Positions 12,153 to 23,065 of a DNA stretch of 64,000 bases are shown one piece after another. Source of the stretch: Gaeumannomyces sp. JS-464 (Eukaryota; Ascomycota; Sordariomycetes; Magnaporthales; Magnaporthaceae); assembly GCA_002197995.1 (NCBI GenBank), contig NGZR01000003.1, positions 6,572,001 through 6,636,000 on the forward strand. Reading direction: 5' to 3'. A program made the translations under genes and the position numbers. The notes beneath the pieces were generated by a model, which was not told where the DNA came from, did not search any database, and worked only from the letters and a program-made list of their open reading frames with translations. Position 1 is the first letter of the stretch; each line of letters starts with the position of its first letter.

Positions 12153-13411
12153 ATGGGCGGAATGACGCCTTTTCCAAGACTGCTTATGCTGTCCTGGGCA
12201 GCCCTGGCCCGCATCTCGACCACAGCGTTTCTAGCCTGGCCCCAGGGGAATCAGCAACACCTCAACGGCCGCCCGCTGGAGACCGGCCACCTGGACCTGG
12301 ATGGCATAGATAGCTGGGCGCCGATGACAACACCTCCGGCCTCTGTGGAACTCTCTACGCAGGCCGAACCTCGGGGCTTGCTGAGCGAACATCACTCCAA
12401 CGGCAGTGCCGGAAACAACTCGTGGCTGAACTCGAAAACATGCGGCTGGTTCACTGGGCATCCGTGTAAGTCCAAGTCTCCGGCTCGTCAGAACCACTAA
12501 TTGGCGCCAGCTAACTTTTGCCCCACACGTGGTCCAGCCTCGCCCTTCACCTGCGACGACGGATGGACATGCTCAACAGACACAAACCACGTGGTGGGCT
12601 GCACCACTACCAACTATTTCCCCTCGTTTGCCATTTGCTATGACTACGAAGCTCAGCGCTCGGGAAGATGCTCCAGCTTGGGTGCTCTTACCGGCTGCTG
12701 GTGAGTGTGACGAATCCCACTCCGCCGTTTCGCCAGTCGAGGATAAAGCTTTCTGGCTGACAAGTCACCGATGCGAATTACAGCTCCTTCAGCGAATACC
12801 CAGCCTGCGGCACCTTCCTCTGGGTCGAGTCGACGCCGCGCTCCATGCTGCGCTGCATGAGCAGCACCACCATCATCTCCATAAACGACCGTCCCCAGTT
12901 CGTTGTAGATGCTGAGACCACCACCACCACCACCACTTCCGCTTCCTCCTCGCAAGCCACCACCACCAGCGGTCTAGTGCCGCTCTCGACAATCTCTATC
13001 GACGCTGGTAGCAGCGGCGGTGGCGGCGGCAGCATCCATATCGGAGCCTTAGTCGGCGCCATAGGTGGTGTCATGGCCATGATTTTCGTCCTGCTGTTCT
13101 TTCTCTTTTGTTTCTACAGGAAGCGGGGCCCCAACGGCCGTCGTCAAGTCGATGACGGCCGGCCATCCATCAGCGCGCCCATCCCGATGATGGACCTGCC
13201 CGCGGCGGCCTTTGCGCAGCAGGTGCCCATCCCGCCGAGGGATCCCACGACGGGGGAGCTGCTGCGGGAAGACACCAACCCTCATGCCTGGCCGCGAAGT
13301 CGCGCTGGGTCTCCGTCTCCGGACTACGTCATGTCGCATGAGGTGCCAGAGCGGAGCTCGTCCAGGCTTCACTGGCAGACGGCCAGCACGACCGTGGACC
13401 GGAAAGCGTAG
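12153..13411 (+). CDS. Cys-rich single-pass membrane glycoprotein, fungal-specific
   Basis: Three exons read cleanly: 12153-12465, 12538-12700 and 12784-13411 (367 aa). Introns are GTAAGT...CAG and GTGAGT...CAG. The protein has an N-terminal hydrophobic signal (about residues 8-30) and an ectodomain with a Cys-rich module (CGWFTG, FTCDDGWTC, VVGCTTTN, RCSSLGALTGCC, ACGTF, RCMSS). A Thr/Ser-rich stalk follows, then a Gly run, one transmembrane helix (IGALVGAIGGVMAMIFVLLF), a basic stop-transfer (FYRKRGPNGRR) and a cytoplasmic tail of about 95 residues rich in Pro. This layout recurs in secreted-side fungal proteins resembling wall-stress sensors or uncharacterised transmembrane proteins. It lacks a recognisable WSC fold, so no sensor role is claimed. 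Confidence 0.85.
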
Positions 13412-14684
13412 CTTGGGCCTGGGCTGGGGACGCAGGGCCAGGACATGCGGCCATACCTAGTGGATTATGGGGATCCCGTCGGCTCCCTCTTCGTCAAGCC
13501 AGTGAAACTAGGATTGACGATTGGAAGGCGTTGAGGATTCGGGGTAGGTAGCCAAATGGCGGGACAGTTGGCTGTGGGAGAAGTTGGGTTAGCTGGGTAC
13601 GCCACAAATGCACTTTGTGACTGAGCTGCCCGCCAATGTTTGCGTATTGTCGACGCAGCAATTTTCCCCAAAGACGCCTAGCTGGCCGGCTTGGCAAGCC
13701 CCCTTTGTCCAGTTGCCCCGCCACAGCCTTTCCATCCCTTGTTGTTGCCCTCCACCCATTAACCCCAAAGCGCGAGAAACACCTATCGATGAATGTAAGC
13801 ATTTGCATGGCAGTTTGCTGATTTAGCCCCGTCGTTATATGGAAGAGACATTGGGCTCGTAGGCCTGGCTGGCTGTGCTGGCATGGCCCTTCTCGTTGCT
13901 GCCCGACAGTTGGTTGTCTATCGACCCCCATACCCTTACTACCATCGTTGCCTTCCGTAGGGCCTTGTCGATGAGGTTTCCTGCCGGTGGTGTCGCCGGG
14001 CGAAGGTTCTGGCTCCATCTCTGTGATCCTGGTCCGTTAGTCAGGATGCATGCTTCCTCAGCACCGAACGCGTGGCTCCTCTGCGAGGCTTCAGCCACCG
14101 CCCAGTCTAGGACTTTATTTGAAAACCACTGCTGGTGGTATCATGGCCCCGGCCTGGCCTTCGGTGGGCTCAGCGTGTTTGGCAGACAAAAATGCTCCCG
14201 ACACGAGAAGAGATTGATCTAACGTCTACAGAACAAAGCACGGAACCCTTACCGCAAAGTGCCTCGACAGGTTGCCTCCCACTCTTCCCTTGGACTTTGT
14301 TCTAAGCCTTGGCCAGAATTTGGGCCCCGGGCGTCCTTCCCACTTCCGCTGGTCACTCCACAGGGCCAGCTCATCCAACCTCGCTCGAATCCATCTCCTC
14401 CCTCCGTGCTATCTCGTTCCGTCCGCCTGGCAGTGCTGTGCATCTTGCTGTCCTTCTCATCTGGCCGGCCCGCCCCGGCTGTCGCGCAACCATGCCAAAT
14501 ATAAAGCCACCTCGTTCCCCATTGATTCCTGTCCGTGATGCTTCCATCTTATCCTATCATTCATCCCCACGGCCGCAATTTCCCCTTTGATCCCCGTTTT
14601 CGCCCCTTCAAATCTGCCATCCCTTCTCTCGATCACACTGCCCTTTGCTACTGAAATTGTTTCTTCCATTCGACCCGGTTCATA
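13412..14684. other. Intergenic region, no gene seen
   Basis: About 1.3 kb. Short open frames on both strands overlap and none shows a domain. The last 350 bp before 14685 are CT-rich and contain AAATATAAAG near 14500, a possible core promoter for the ankyrin paralogue at 14685. Confidence 0.4.
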
Positions 14685-17600
14685 ATGCCTGAGATCGTGG
14701 CTACACTCACTTCTTGCCTCAGTCTTGCTAGCGGCATCGTGGTGACGCTCAACAACGTCTACAACTTTTACCTGGACTTCCAGAACGCACCCGGCGCCGT
14801 TTGGGAGCTCGTCCTGGACGCCCAGGCCGCCATGTCGTCCTCCGGCAGCTCCAAGGCAGGATCGTCGAAATCGCCAGCCAGGATCATAATGTAAAGAGCA
14901 ACCTTGAGGGGGCGCTGTCTATCCTCAAGGCCGTTGAGATCCTCGCCATCAAGCACCAGAAGCGCATGCAGTCCAGCACCACCCGCGGTCGGCTGGCCTA
15001 CCAGTGGCAGGCGAGAGACGTGCTGCAGCATCGAGATCAGCTGGAAAAGCGTATCATGTGGATCATGAACATTGCGGACAGCATGTATGGCCCCACATTT
15101 CATTTGTGTCACGCCCCCCGAACCAGACGCTGGCGATATTCGCTTCTATATCTCACAAAGTTCCATGCTAATGGTTCATTTCACTCTTCTCCGGGTAGGG
15201 GCCCCAGCAAAAAGTTACTGTAACGAAGCAGCTTGAAAAAACTCAGGTGTAGAGACCTCATCGCTCTGGGTTTGACTCTCAGATCAGGGAGCTGAACGTT
15301 TGTGGCAAGGAGGTGATCGACGATCTCGTCACGGCCGGCCCGCACATCGGGGATAGGTTGGAAAAACGTATCTTCTCCAACCGTGACATTTACAATCGCG
15401 TTGCCGGCGTCGGGGCTGAACTTAGAACTTCAGCCTACGAAGAATTCTTTCTGGTTAGTTGGTTGTGAGTTTAATCATGCAACCGTTACAACCCGCTAAC
15501 AAAGTAGACTTCCGCCGTCTGTGGCCTGCAGCGAGCGCAGAGACACGGGGGACGAAAAGGAGGAAAATCACAGCAGCGAGCAGTGCAACCGTCCGCATTG
15601 CTGGTTCGCCAAAGCTCGACCCTCAAGCATCATCCACCTGCCATCGCCCATCGGAGCACGCCCTGCCGTCGGATGCAGCATCACCTCTGGGCAGCCCTAC
15701 TGTCCAATCAATGCCCCATCAGACCGAATCGGCACCTTCGCCCCCCAACATGCTGACGGCTACCCGGTACCTCCCTATGATCCAGTCACATCATCATGGC
15801 CTTCGTCCCGCGCCTCAGATACGGACCGCCTTCGAACCACCGCGCTGTTGCAATGAAACCTCCCAGGCCGCGCACTCCGGTCTTACCTTCGAAATCCCGC
15901 AGCATCCAGTGCCCGCCGAAGCTGCCCAACAACCAATTAACCAAGTTACGACTGCCCCTTTGGATGCACGTACCTCCTTACCCTCGCGATCACGGGATTC
16001 TGCAATTATTTGCTAACATTACGTCGGGTAGCTAGATCATCGGGGTAGGCAGCGAATGGGGCATAAACTTTATGCAGCCTGGCGGAGGACCGGCTTTTGG
16101 CTTCCAGGAATTTGCCCCCTGACACTATTGATCATGTAGTTCCTCCGTTTTGTACCGAACCGCCATGGCAATTCCCCCATTTGTCACGTGGATACCGTCG
16201 TTTTCATAAAGCTGGAGGATGTCACCAGCCCGTAGATTTATGGGCTGAAATTCGCGTTCCGGTGTGATGGCTTCGGAGTCGGTGCTTGCTTTCGGCTTGC
16301 TAAGATAAATCGTGGGATTTTTTCGCAGGTTTTTAATGGCGATTGCTCCTTCGACCTGATCCCTATCAATTTCCTCGGCTTGGGTGCTGTTGAAGTTTTA
16401 ACAGTTAGCAAATGCTGGCCCATATAAGCATCGTTATAAAACGTTGGCGCCGGACCTTCGTGGCTCTTCCGGCGTTGGATAGTCGTGAATTAAGGTTTCC
16501 ATTCCTCGTGGCATTGGCACTCCAATAGCCTGGGGTTCCAGTGGCTTCGGAAGCACAATGATCACCACCATTTGACCCCTGCTCGGTACCAGGGTGTTTG
16601 CGACCCAAAGGCACTCCAGGCCGTGATCGAAGGTGATGCTTAGCCCTTTGGCTTTGGCTTGTGCAACAACAATGGTATTAAACTTGACACTTCGTTAGGC
16701 ACGGTTGGCAAACGGGTAAACCTGTCGACTTACGTAGTCCCTGTTGTATAACAAGGCAACTGGTTGCAGTAGTGATAAACGCGACATCGGCAACCGCCAT
16801 AGGCCTCCCCTTTCTTCCACCGGTGTCATGTCTCGGGCGAAAAAGCTGGCCCTACCAGCGCTTTCCCGCATACCCGGCAAACGTTCGACTTTGAATGGGG
16901 GATCCATGACGGGCCTGTTGAACTTGGCTGTTGTCGGAGTCGGGATCGGACACCTGCTGAAGTCGGGCGGCAAGCGGGGCATTGAGTTGATGACATAACG
17001 GCACGCACGTGGTATTCCCGCCGCCCCGCTGGGCGCCGCCTTATCGCTCCTTATCGCGCATTATCGCGAACGGATTGGCCCATTCCAAAATGATGTCGCC
17101 CCACCAAACCAGCATCGCCTTTTACTTCCAAGAAGCGTCGGAAAATCGTTCCTCCATCCCCGACTTCCCCGTTCGGCGCCTCCCTTTTTGCATTCCCACG
17201 ACCACCGGTGCGTCGATGCAAACGGTCTCCTTCTTCTTAACGTGGCGGCCTAGGAACTCCCTTACCATGTCGGCCTGCTCACCGGCTCATCGCCTGTCCG
17301 CAGCCTGTTAAGGCTGCCCGGTTTGCCCTGGTGGTGGGTATAGGATTAATTAACGATCAACGAAAAGGGAAAGCTATCAAGACAAACGGCCCAGCTCAGC
17401 GGTAATCGCTTATATAAGCGTGGTTGTGCGCATAATGGCCGGCCCGGCTGGAAATCCGCTCACGACGCGTGTTGTGACGCATTTCCGTGGTCGCGATCCC
17501 CACCAGTCCTTTTAACACTATTGTCATGCCTACTCTATATAATTTCGTCTTTTTAAAATTGTGCCTGCGCCGTATGGGAGCTCGTGATACATTTTTCACT

Positions 17601-18422
17601 AATTTATAAGCAAGCGCTTTAAAACCGGGAAAGTCCGCATCATACCTATATTTCTTACCTCATTTTAAAGACCCATATTTCTTTCAGACTCCTTCAGGGG
17701 TTGCATAAAGCTGAAGTCATTGTCATTTTTGGGAGTCGGCGGAGGCGGCGGCGAAGGCGGGGACGCTTGATCCATGTTTGCAGATAATACAAAGGGCCCA
17801 AGGTTGCTGGATTGGATGATAGTCAGTAAAGGTGAATAGACATGCCTCTTTTATTCTTTAGTACCGATGCTCGTCAGATTCGAACCGGCCGCCTCTTGTA
17901 GCCAGCGCCAACAACGGCGGCGGCCCTCGGCCGACAAGACCAACTTTTTCCTCTCTCAGCAGGAGGAGCAGCCTGTTCCGCTGGCTGCATCTCGCAGATT
18001 CTCGCAAGCTCGTCGAGGCTGCCAAGGATGGAGATGAGCAGAAGGTCGAGAAGCACATCAAGGCCGGCGCCTGCATCGACTACCAGTCCCTCAGCGACGA
18101 GCCCAGGCTCGAAGGCAAGACAGCACTTCACATGGCCGTGGAGAATGGCCACCCAGAGATTGTCGAGCTCCTTCTGAAGAAGGGCGCGAGCCCGAACGAG
18201 CACGTCAGGTCCACCTCACACAAGACGGCGCTGCACCTTGCGGTCGCGGCTGGCTCGGAAGCAGGGCAGGTGCAGCGAGGAACGCTTCAAGGCCGTGGTC
18301 GGGGAGCTGGTCCAGGCCGGGGCCGACCTGAGCGCGGGAAAGGCGCCAACCATCTGGGCCGGCTTGCTATGGGCCGCAACGCCCCAACCAAAGCGTCAAG
18401 GGTCGTCTCGGTGGCGGCATAG
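14685..18422 (+). pseudogene. Ankyrin gene with STAND-type N-domain, split by inserted DNA
   Basis: This is the first of two paralogues. The helical N-terminal domain is at 14685-15085 (VYNFYLDFQNAPGAVWELVL, LEGALSILKAVEI, YQWQARDVLQHRDQLEKRI) with one frame shift at about 14840. A further open stretch (15283-15460; DRLEKRIFSNRDIYNRVAGV) and a Pro/Ser-rich linker run to a stop at 16016. The matching linker end and ankyrin repeats reappear only at about 17870-18260 (RPTRPTFSSLSRRSSLFRWL, LVEAAKDGDEQ, KTALHMAVENGHPEIVELLL). The copy at 19.6-21.3 kb has these parts contiguous, so about 1.8 kb now separates two halves of one gene. I treat it as inactivated; two independent fragments are possible. 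Such N-domains in fungi are linked to NLR-like signalling, but no NTPase domain is visible here. Confidence 0.7.
16030..17865. other. DNA separating the two halves of the ankyrin gene
   Basis: Sequence with no counterpart in the downstream paralogue. It is less GC-rich than its surroundings, notably 17340-17750. On the minus strand a plausible first exon starts at ATG 17775 (MDQASPPSPPPPPTPKNDND), ends in an in-frame TAA, and is followed by a good donor (GTAAGA, near 17650). Further minus-strand open pieces lie at 16695-16982 and 16405-16680 but show no domain I recognise. I found no clear terminal inverted repeats or target duplication. It may be a decayed mobile element or an inserted gene fragment. 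Confidence 0.45.
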
Positions 18423-19608
18423 AGCGATCACGATATGCAGTGACACTGGTTTGTATGGCTAAGGTATTTGGTACCACTTGGGAAAATATGGCTAGGGCGG
18501 ACGGGCAGGTTTGTAATGTTTAATGGTGGACTTAATGAATGACTACTGGGGGTACCCAATAGATAGGTGTTTTGCTCTTTGGTATTAGACTAGACGACGG
18601 CACGTCAAGCCACTTCCTTCAATGTCGCGATCACCATGTACAGTGCTGCGGTCTCACGGACTCCCCAACTAATCGTCCGTTGCACGCACCTAGACCCGCG
18701 CGTCCGGACCGATGGACCAGACCGTGTCGATGTCGTGCCTGAGGCACTGTATTTATGCAGAAATGAGAAATGTCGCAGCCAAAGCCCCTTTTTCTCGAGC
18801 TTCGCCACGCCGCTGTGCTTCCAATCGAGCGCCTCCGTTCTCACCCTCCAATACCATGGATGCACGGTACAACCCAAGGTGCGCTCAAGAGGCTGTGAGG
18901 ATGCACTTTCTAGGACGCTAGAAACGCAGCCTTGCCAGAATCTGCCGTATCAGTGGCCCAACGTGGGATTTTCTGCTGCATGCCGAGGGCGGTGGCTGCC
19001 CCTCAGCTGACTACTCCTGATCCTCCCAGTGGTCTGCGGCCTAGCAAAACGGCCCTTTTGTTCTGGAAGTCCTGAATCCAGAGTCCTTTACGCCGAGGGC
19101 TGCGATCACAGTGGCCTACATTGGCAGCCACGGAGCTGGATGTGCTCTAGCCCGATGGCCTGGTCCCGCCTGGTCCCTTGGGCATGCATCTGGTTATTCC
19201 CCATTTGCTACCGCTCGCACGCCCGTCTCCATCTTCTCTCTGCCTGTGTGACACCCCTCGTCATGCAAGGACAGTCTTCCAGATCTTATTGATTGCCTCC
19301 TCAGATGCGGCAGCCTTGGGCGTCAGGTGTGAGTCTTCGGGGAGGCTTGGATTTCCAGATTCCTTATGATGGTTACTGTTGCCATGCTTTCGTATCAGTT
19401 TCCCTGTGTGTTTTTTGTTATTTCTTTTTCCTATTTGTATGATTTTTTTTGGCACTTTGGATCCTTTCATTCAATACAACTAGCCAGTTGCCCCCACAGA
19501 CTGATTTGCAACTTGCTCGAGTGCACTCCGACCTCCCCCTTTTATCGAGTTTTGCCACTTTATCCACTCTAATTACCGTCGAAACTACACCTACGGCTCT
19601 GCCAAAGA
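18423..19608. other. Intergenic region, no gene seen
   Basis: About 1.2 kb between the paralogous ankyrin genes. No domain, RNA gene or repeat is recognised. T-rich tracts at 19410-19450 and the pyrimidine-rich stretch to 19600 suit the promoter and leader of the next gene. Confidence 0.4.
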
Positions 19609-21337
19609 ATGACCCCAGCGATGGCCGATGCCGCAATCGGGGCCTTCCTCGACGCCGTGCCCGGCGTCCTGGGCACGCTCCTCAGCATCTACAACTACTA
19701 CAAGGACCTCGAGAGCGTCCCGAGGAGGTCATGGAGCTCCGGGGCGACGTCGAGGCCGCACGGTTCATCATCGAGACGATCCAGCAGAGCATGAGGGCCA
19801 ACCCAGGCAGCCGGCTCGGCGACGACGCTGTCGCGAGCAACGTCGAGAGCGCCCTGCGCTGCCTCAAGACGGTCGCGGCCTTCGCCGACGAGCACCAGGA
19901 GAGGATGGCGCGCCCCAGGGGCGGCATACTCCGCGGGATCCCTTACACGTGGGAGCAGGAGGATATACTGAAGCAGCGGCAGGCGCTCAAGGACAGGATA
20001 TACTACCTCAAGACGATCCAGGACCTATTGGTTGATGCTTCCAAGTACGCCCCCTTTTTTTCTTACCCACTACCGTATGGGACAGAGTTGTACCTAGTTT
20101 CGACGCGAGTGGCTGACCGTTGCCGACAATGCACCCAGTGACGAGATCCCAGAGCAACCCCAACCAAATCCACCCACTCCAACTATCGGGACCGCAACCC
20201 TATCGCCACCCTCCAAGCCCAGGCCATCCAGACTCCAACTCCGCCTCAGAGCACTCAGGCCATCTCTCACCAGCCGGCAAGCCCAAACGCAACAGCAGCA
20301 GCCTCCTAACCCGGCCCTCCTTCCTGAGCCTAAGCGCCACCCGATCCGAGATCTTGCGCTGGTGGACCCGTGAGCCCTCGCGCAGCCTCGTCGAGGCCGC
20401 CACGGCCGGCGACCTTGACGCCATGCGGTCCTGCATCCAGGCCGGCGCCGACGTCAACTACCAGAGCCGGGCCGCCGACGAGCCCAAGCTGGGCGGCATG
20501 ACGGCGCTGCGCGCCGCCGCGGCGGCCGGCCACGTCGACGCCGTCCGGCTCCTGCTCGGGAACGACGCGACGGACCCCAACCTGCGCGCCAAGGCGGCCG
20601 GCCGCGACACGGCGCTGCACTCGGCCGCGCGCAACGGCCACGCCGAGGTCGTCCGCCTGCTCGGCGGGTTCCGCCGTCGAGGTGACACGGGGAACGTCGT
20701 CGTCGCGCGCGTGGACCTCGACGCCGAGGACGCGCACGGCCGCACGCCGCTGCTCGGGTGCACCGACGAGGCCGTCATGGTGGCGCTCCTGCGCGCCGGG
20801 GCGGACCCGACGCACCGGGGTGGCAGCACCACAAGCAGCAGCAGCAACAGCAACACGCCACTGCACAACGCCGCGAGCTACGGCTTCGCCGACGCGGCGC
20901 GCGAGCTGGTCGCCAACAGGGCCGTCGACGTCGACGCGCGCAACGACGCGGGCGAGACGCCCCTGGACCGGGCGCGCCTGGCGCTGGCGAGCGGGCTTTG
21001 CGACGCGGCGCCGTTCGAGGAGGTCATTGGCGTCCTGCTGCGAGCCGGGGCGGCAGACCCGGCCCGCGCTTGCGACGGAGGCGCAGGAGAACGCCTCGGA
21101 CCCCCGGCGCCTTCTTGCCGGCCGGCCAGGAGCGACACGGCCGGCATGATCTGGCACGGCAAGGCGATGCCGCCGCTCGGCCTGTCGTGGGCGGAGCTGG
21201 AGAAGGGCACTGCTTGGAATATGCTCATGGCGTTGACGTACCTGGACAACAATGATAACAAATCCGGTGGCTGGCGGAGCGGTGTCAATGCGCATATGGT
21301 AGCCTTGGCGCCCCGACCGGCTTGGGCTAGGCGCTAG
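19609..21337 (+). CDS. Ankyrin-repeat protein with fungal STAND-type N-terminal domain
   Basis: This is the intact-looking paralogue of the gene at 14.7 kb. The start is ATG 19609 or ATG 19621. The N-terminal helical domain contains LLSIYNYYKDLESVPEEVME (one missing C at about 19720), SALRCLKTVAAFADEHQERM and ILKQRQALKDRIYYLKTIQD. An intron probably runs from about 20046 to 20138 (GTACGC...CAG). After a disordered linker (frame uncertain just past the intron) come four to five ankyrin repeats, such as GMTALRAAAAAGHVDAVRLL, DTALHSAARNGHAEVVRLLG and NTPLHNAASYGFADAARELV. The C-terminal segment has WHGKAMPPLGLSWAELEKG. Related N-domains occur in fungal STAND/NLR proteins; here the ankyrins follow directly with no NTPase, so it could be an adaptor. 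The function is inferred only. Confidence 0.75.
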
Positions 21338-21621
21338 GCGGGGGTGGCAGCGAGGTATTTCGATTGGATTTAATCCGAGACAGAACAGGGCTGCACTGGG
21401 TGCATGCCAAAATGCCGTCGTAATGATAATGACAACAAGTTTCAGGGGATAGGAAGACGTATCTGTTTCATTGTGGCAGGGTGGATTAGATATTAAAAGA
21501 AAATCAAAGCTCAGGCCGTCTACCAATCTCTAATCTATCAGAAGAAAAGAGTGCTGCTCTAGCCGCTTGACCCCCCTGGCAATTATTTCACTGCTTCTTC
21601 AGATCCGCAGGTTGACAGGCG

Positions 21622-23065
21622 TTATGGGGACGCCGCCGCCAGCACAGCCATGATGTTGCGCATGCTGAGCTCCTCGAACCCGGCGTGCGTCTCGACGGTG
21701 CCGCCGGCGTTGTGACACGTCAGCATAACCCTGCCCGGGAAGCTGAAGCCAGCGGCGATTCCGGCACCACCGCTGCTTGCCTTGGCCATGCGGAGCAGGC
21801 GCGGGTTGACGCGAGGTTCCGACGCGTGCACATCGAGCGCCGCGGCCGTCACGACGCCGACTCGAGCGCGTCCGCGAGCGTCTCCTCGTCGACCAGCGAG
21901 CCCCGCGCCACGTTCACGATGCGCAGTCCGGGCTTCAGGTGACCGCCTCCAGAGCCCTTCCCCGACCCAAAAAGCGCCGCGCGGTCCAGGATGGGCCGGC
22001 CGTCGGCTCTGGGCGGGACACAGAGCACAACGCAGTCGCAGGCGGCCAGGAGGGAGTTTATGTCCTGGTGGTAGGTGACGTCCAATTCACGCTCGACCTG
22101 TTCAGGCTTGCGGCGGACGTCCGTGTAGTGAATCACCATGCCGAAGGCCGGTCCTCCCAGCTTGGAGGCCAGCTGCCGGCCGATATTGCCGAGCCCGACG
22201 ATGCCGAGAATGTGGCCGCGGAGGTTGTGTGAGCGCGCCGTCGCCAGCGCGTGACAGAGCTTGAAATTCGAGTCCTCGTCGTCAGATTCGGGTCCCTCCA
22301 TCGCCGCGCCCATGCACCAGGGCAGGTGCCGGAAGGTCGAGAGGACCATGGCGACAGTAAAGTCGGCCACAGCCTCGGCGGCCGCGAGGCCCGAATTGCA
22401 GTATATAATGCCTGTGTGCTCAATTCCGTTGTCCGCATCAACAGGGGTGCCCAATACAGTCCCAATTCGCCGCAGTCTTAAAGCCGTGGGCCGACTCACC
22501 TCTCGCGCCGAGTTTCTGTGTGTCTGCCCAGTCAAAGCCAGCACCAGCACTCGCGAAGACGCGGCAGCTCGATGGAAGGAGGTCGATCAGCTCGGAATCC
22601 CACTTGCCCATTTCACCGCCGGTGCCCCAGAAAGGGCGGAAGATAGCGCTGAAGTCTCCCCAGCGGCCCTCACGTAGTGCCTTGATAAACTCAGGGCGCT
22701 GCCGCTCCGATAGGCTGGGCCGGACCACGTCGAAGGCCTCGGCAAAGGTTGCATATGAGTCCGGGTTGTACCGGATTGGATCGCCGATATGGAGGACAAT
22801 CGGCTTCTTGACACCGCCGTTTGGGAGTCTAGCATGCCCGTTAGAGGCAGGCTTCCCATTGGATGTCGAGTGGCCGTTGATGGTAGAATGACCGTTAGTG
22901 GTGGAATGGCCGTTAGTCGCCAAATGTCCGTTGGCGCGGGGTGCAGTGGGCCAATGGCGTGGTTGACCTCGGCGGCGTGCCTGCTACGGGTGTGCTCGCC
23001 GGTACAGGTGTGCCGGCCGGGACGGGAGTGCCCGCCGGCATGGGCGTGTTCGGTGGCTCGGACAT
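21622..23065 (-). CDS. D-isomer-specific 2-hydroxyacid dehydrogenase
   Basis: A cytosolic NAD(P)H-dependent reductase of 2-ketoacids. One intron (22412-22499, GTGAGT...CAG) joins KLGAR to GIIYCNSGLAAAEAVADFTV. The Rossmann glycine motif is GIVGLGNIGRQLA. The catalytic Arg lies in NVARGSLVDEETL, followed by AALDVHASEP and the catalytic His in TCHNAGGT. The frame moves by one base at about 21858, between ADALES and VVTAAALDV. The N-terminus is Pro/Thr-rich from ATG 23065 (SEPPNTPMPAGTPVPAGTP), then after another shift enters a run of TNGHST-type repeats before the catalytic domain (GGVKKPIVLHIGDPIRYNP). The substrate (glyoxylate, hydroxypyruvate or another) cannot be told. Confidence 0.87.

Noticed and set aside
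20330..21526. 398-aa minus-strand frame opposite the second ankyrin gene
   Set aside because: Antisense to clear ankyrin repeats; its Val/Arg/Ala-rich content mirrors the sense codons.
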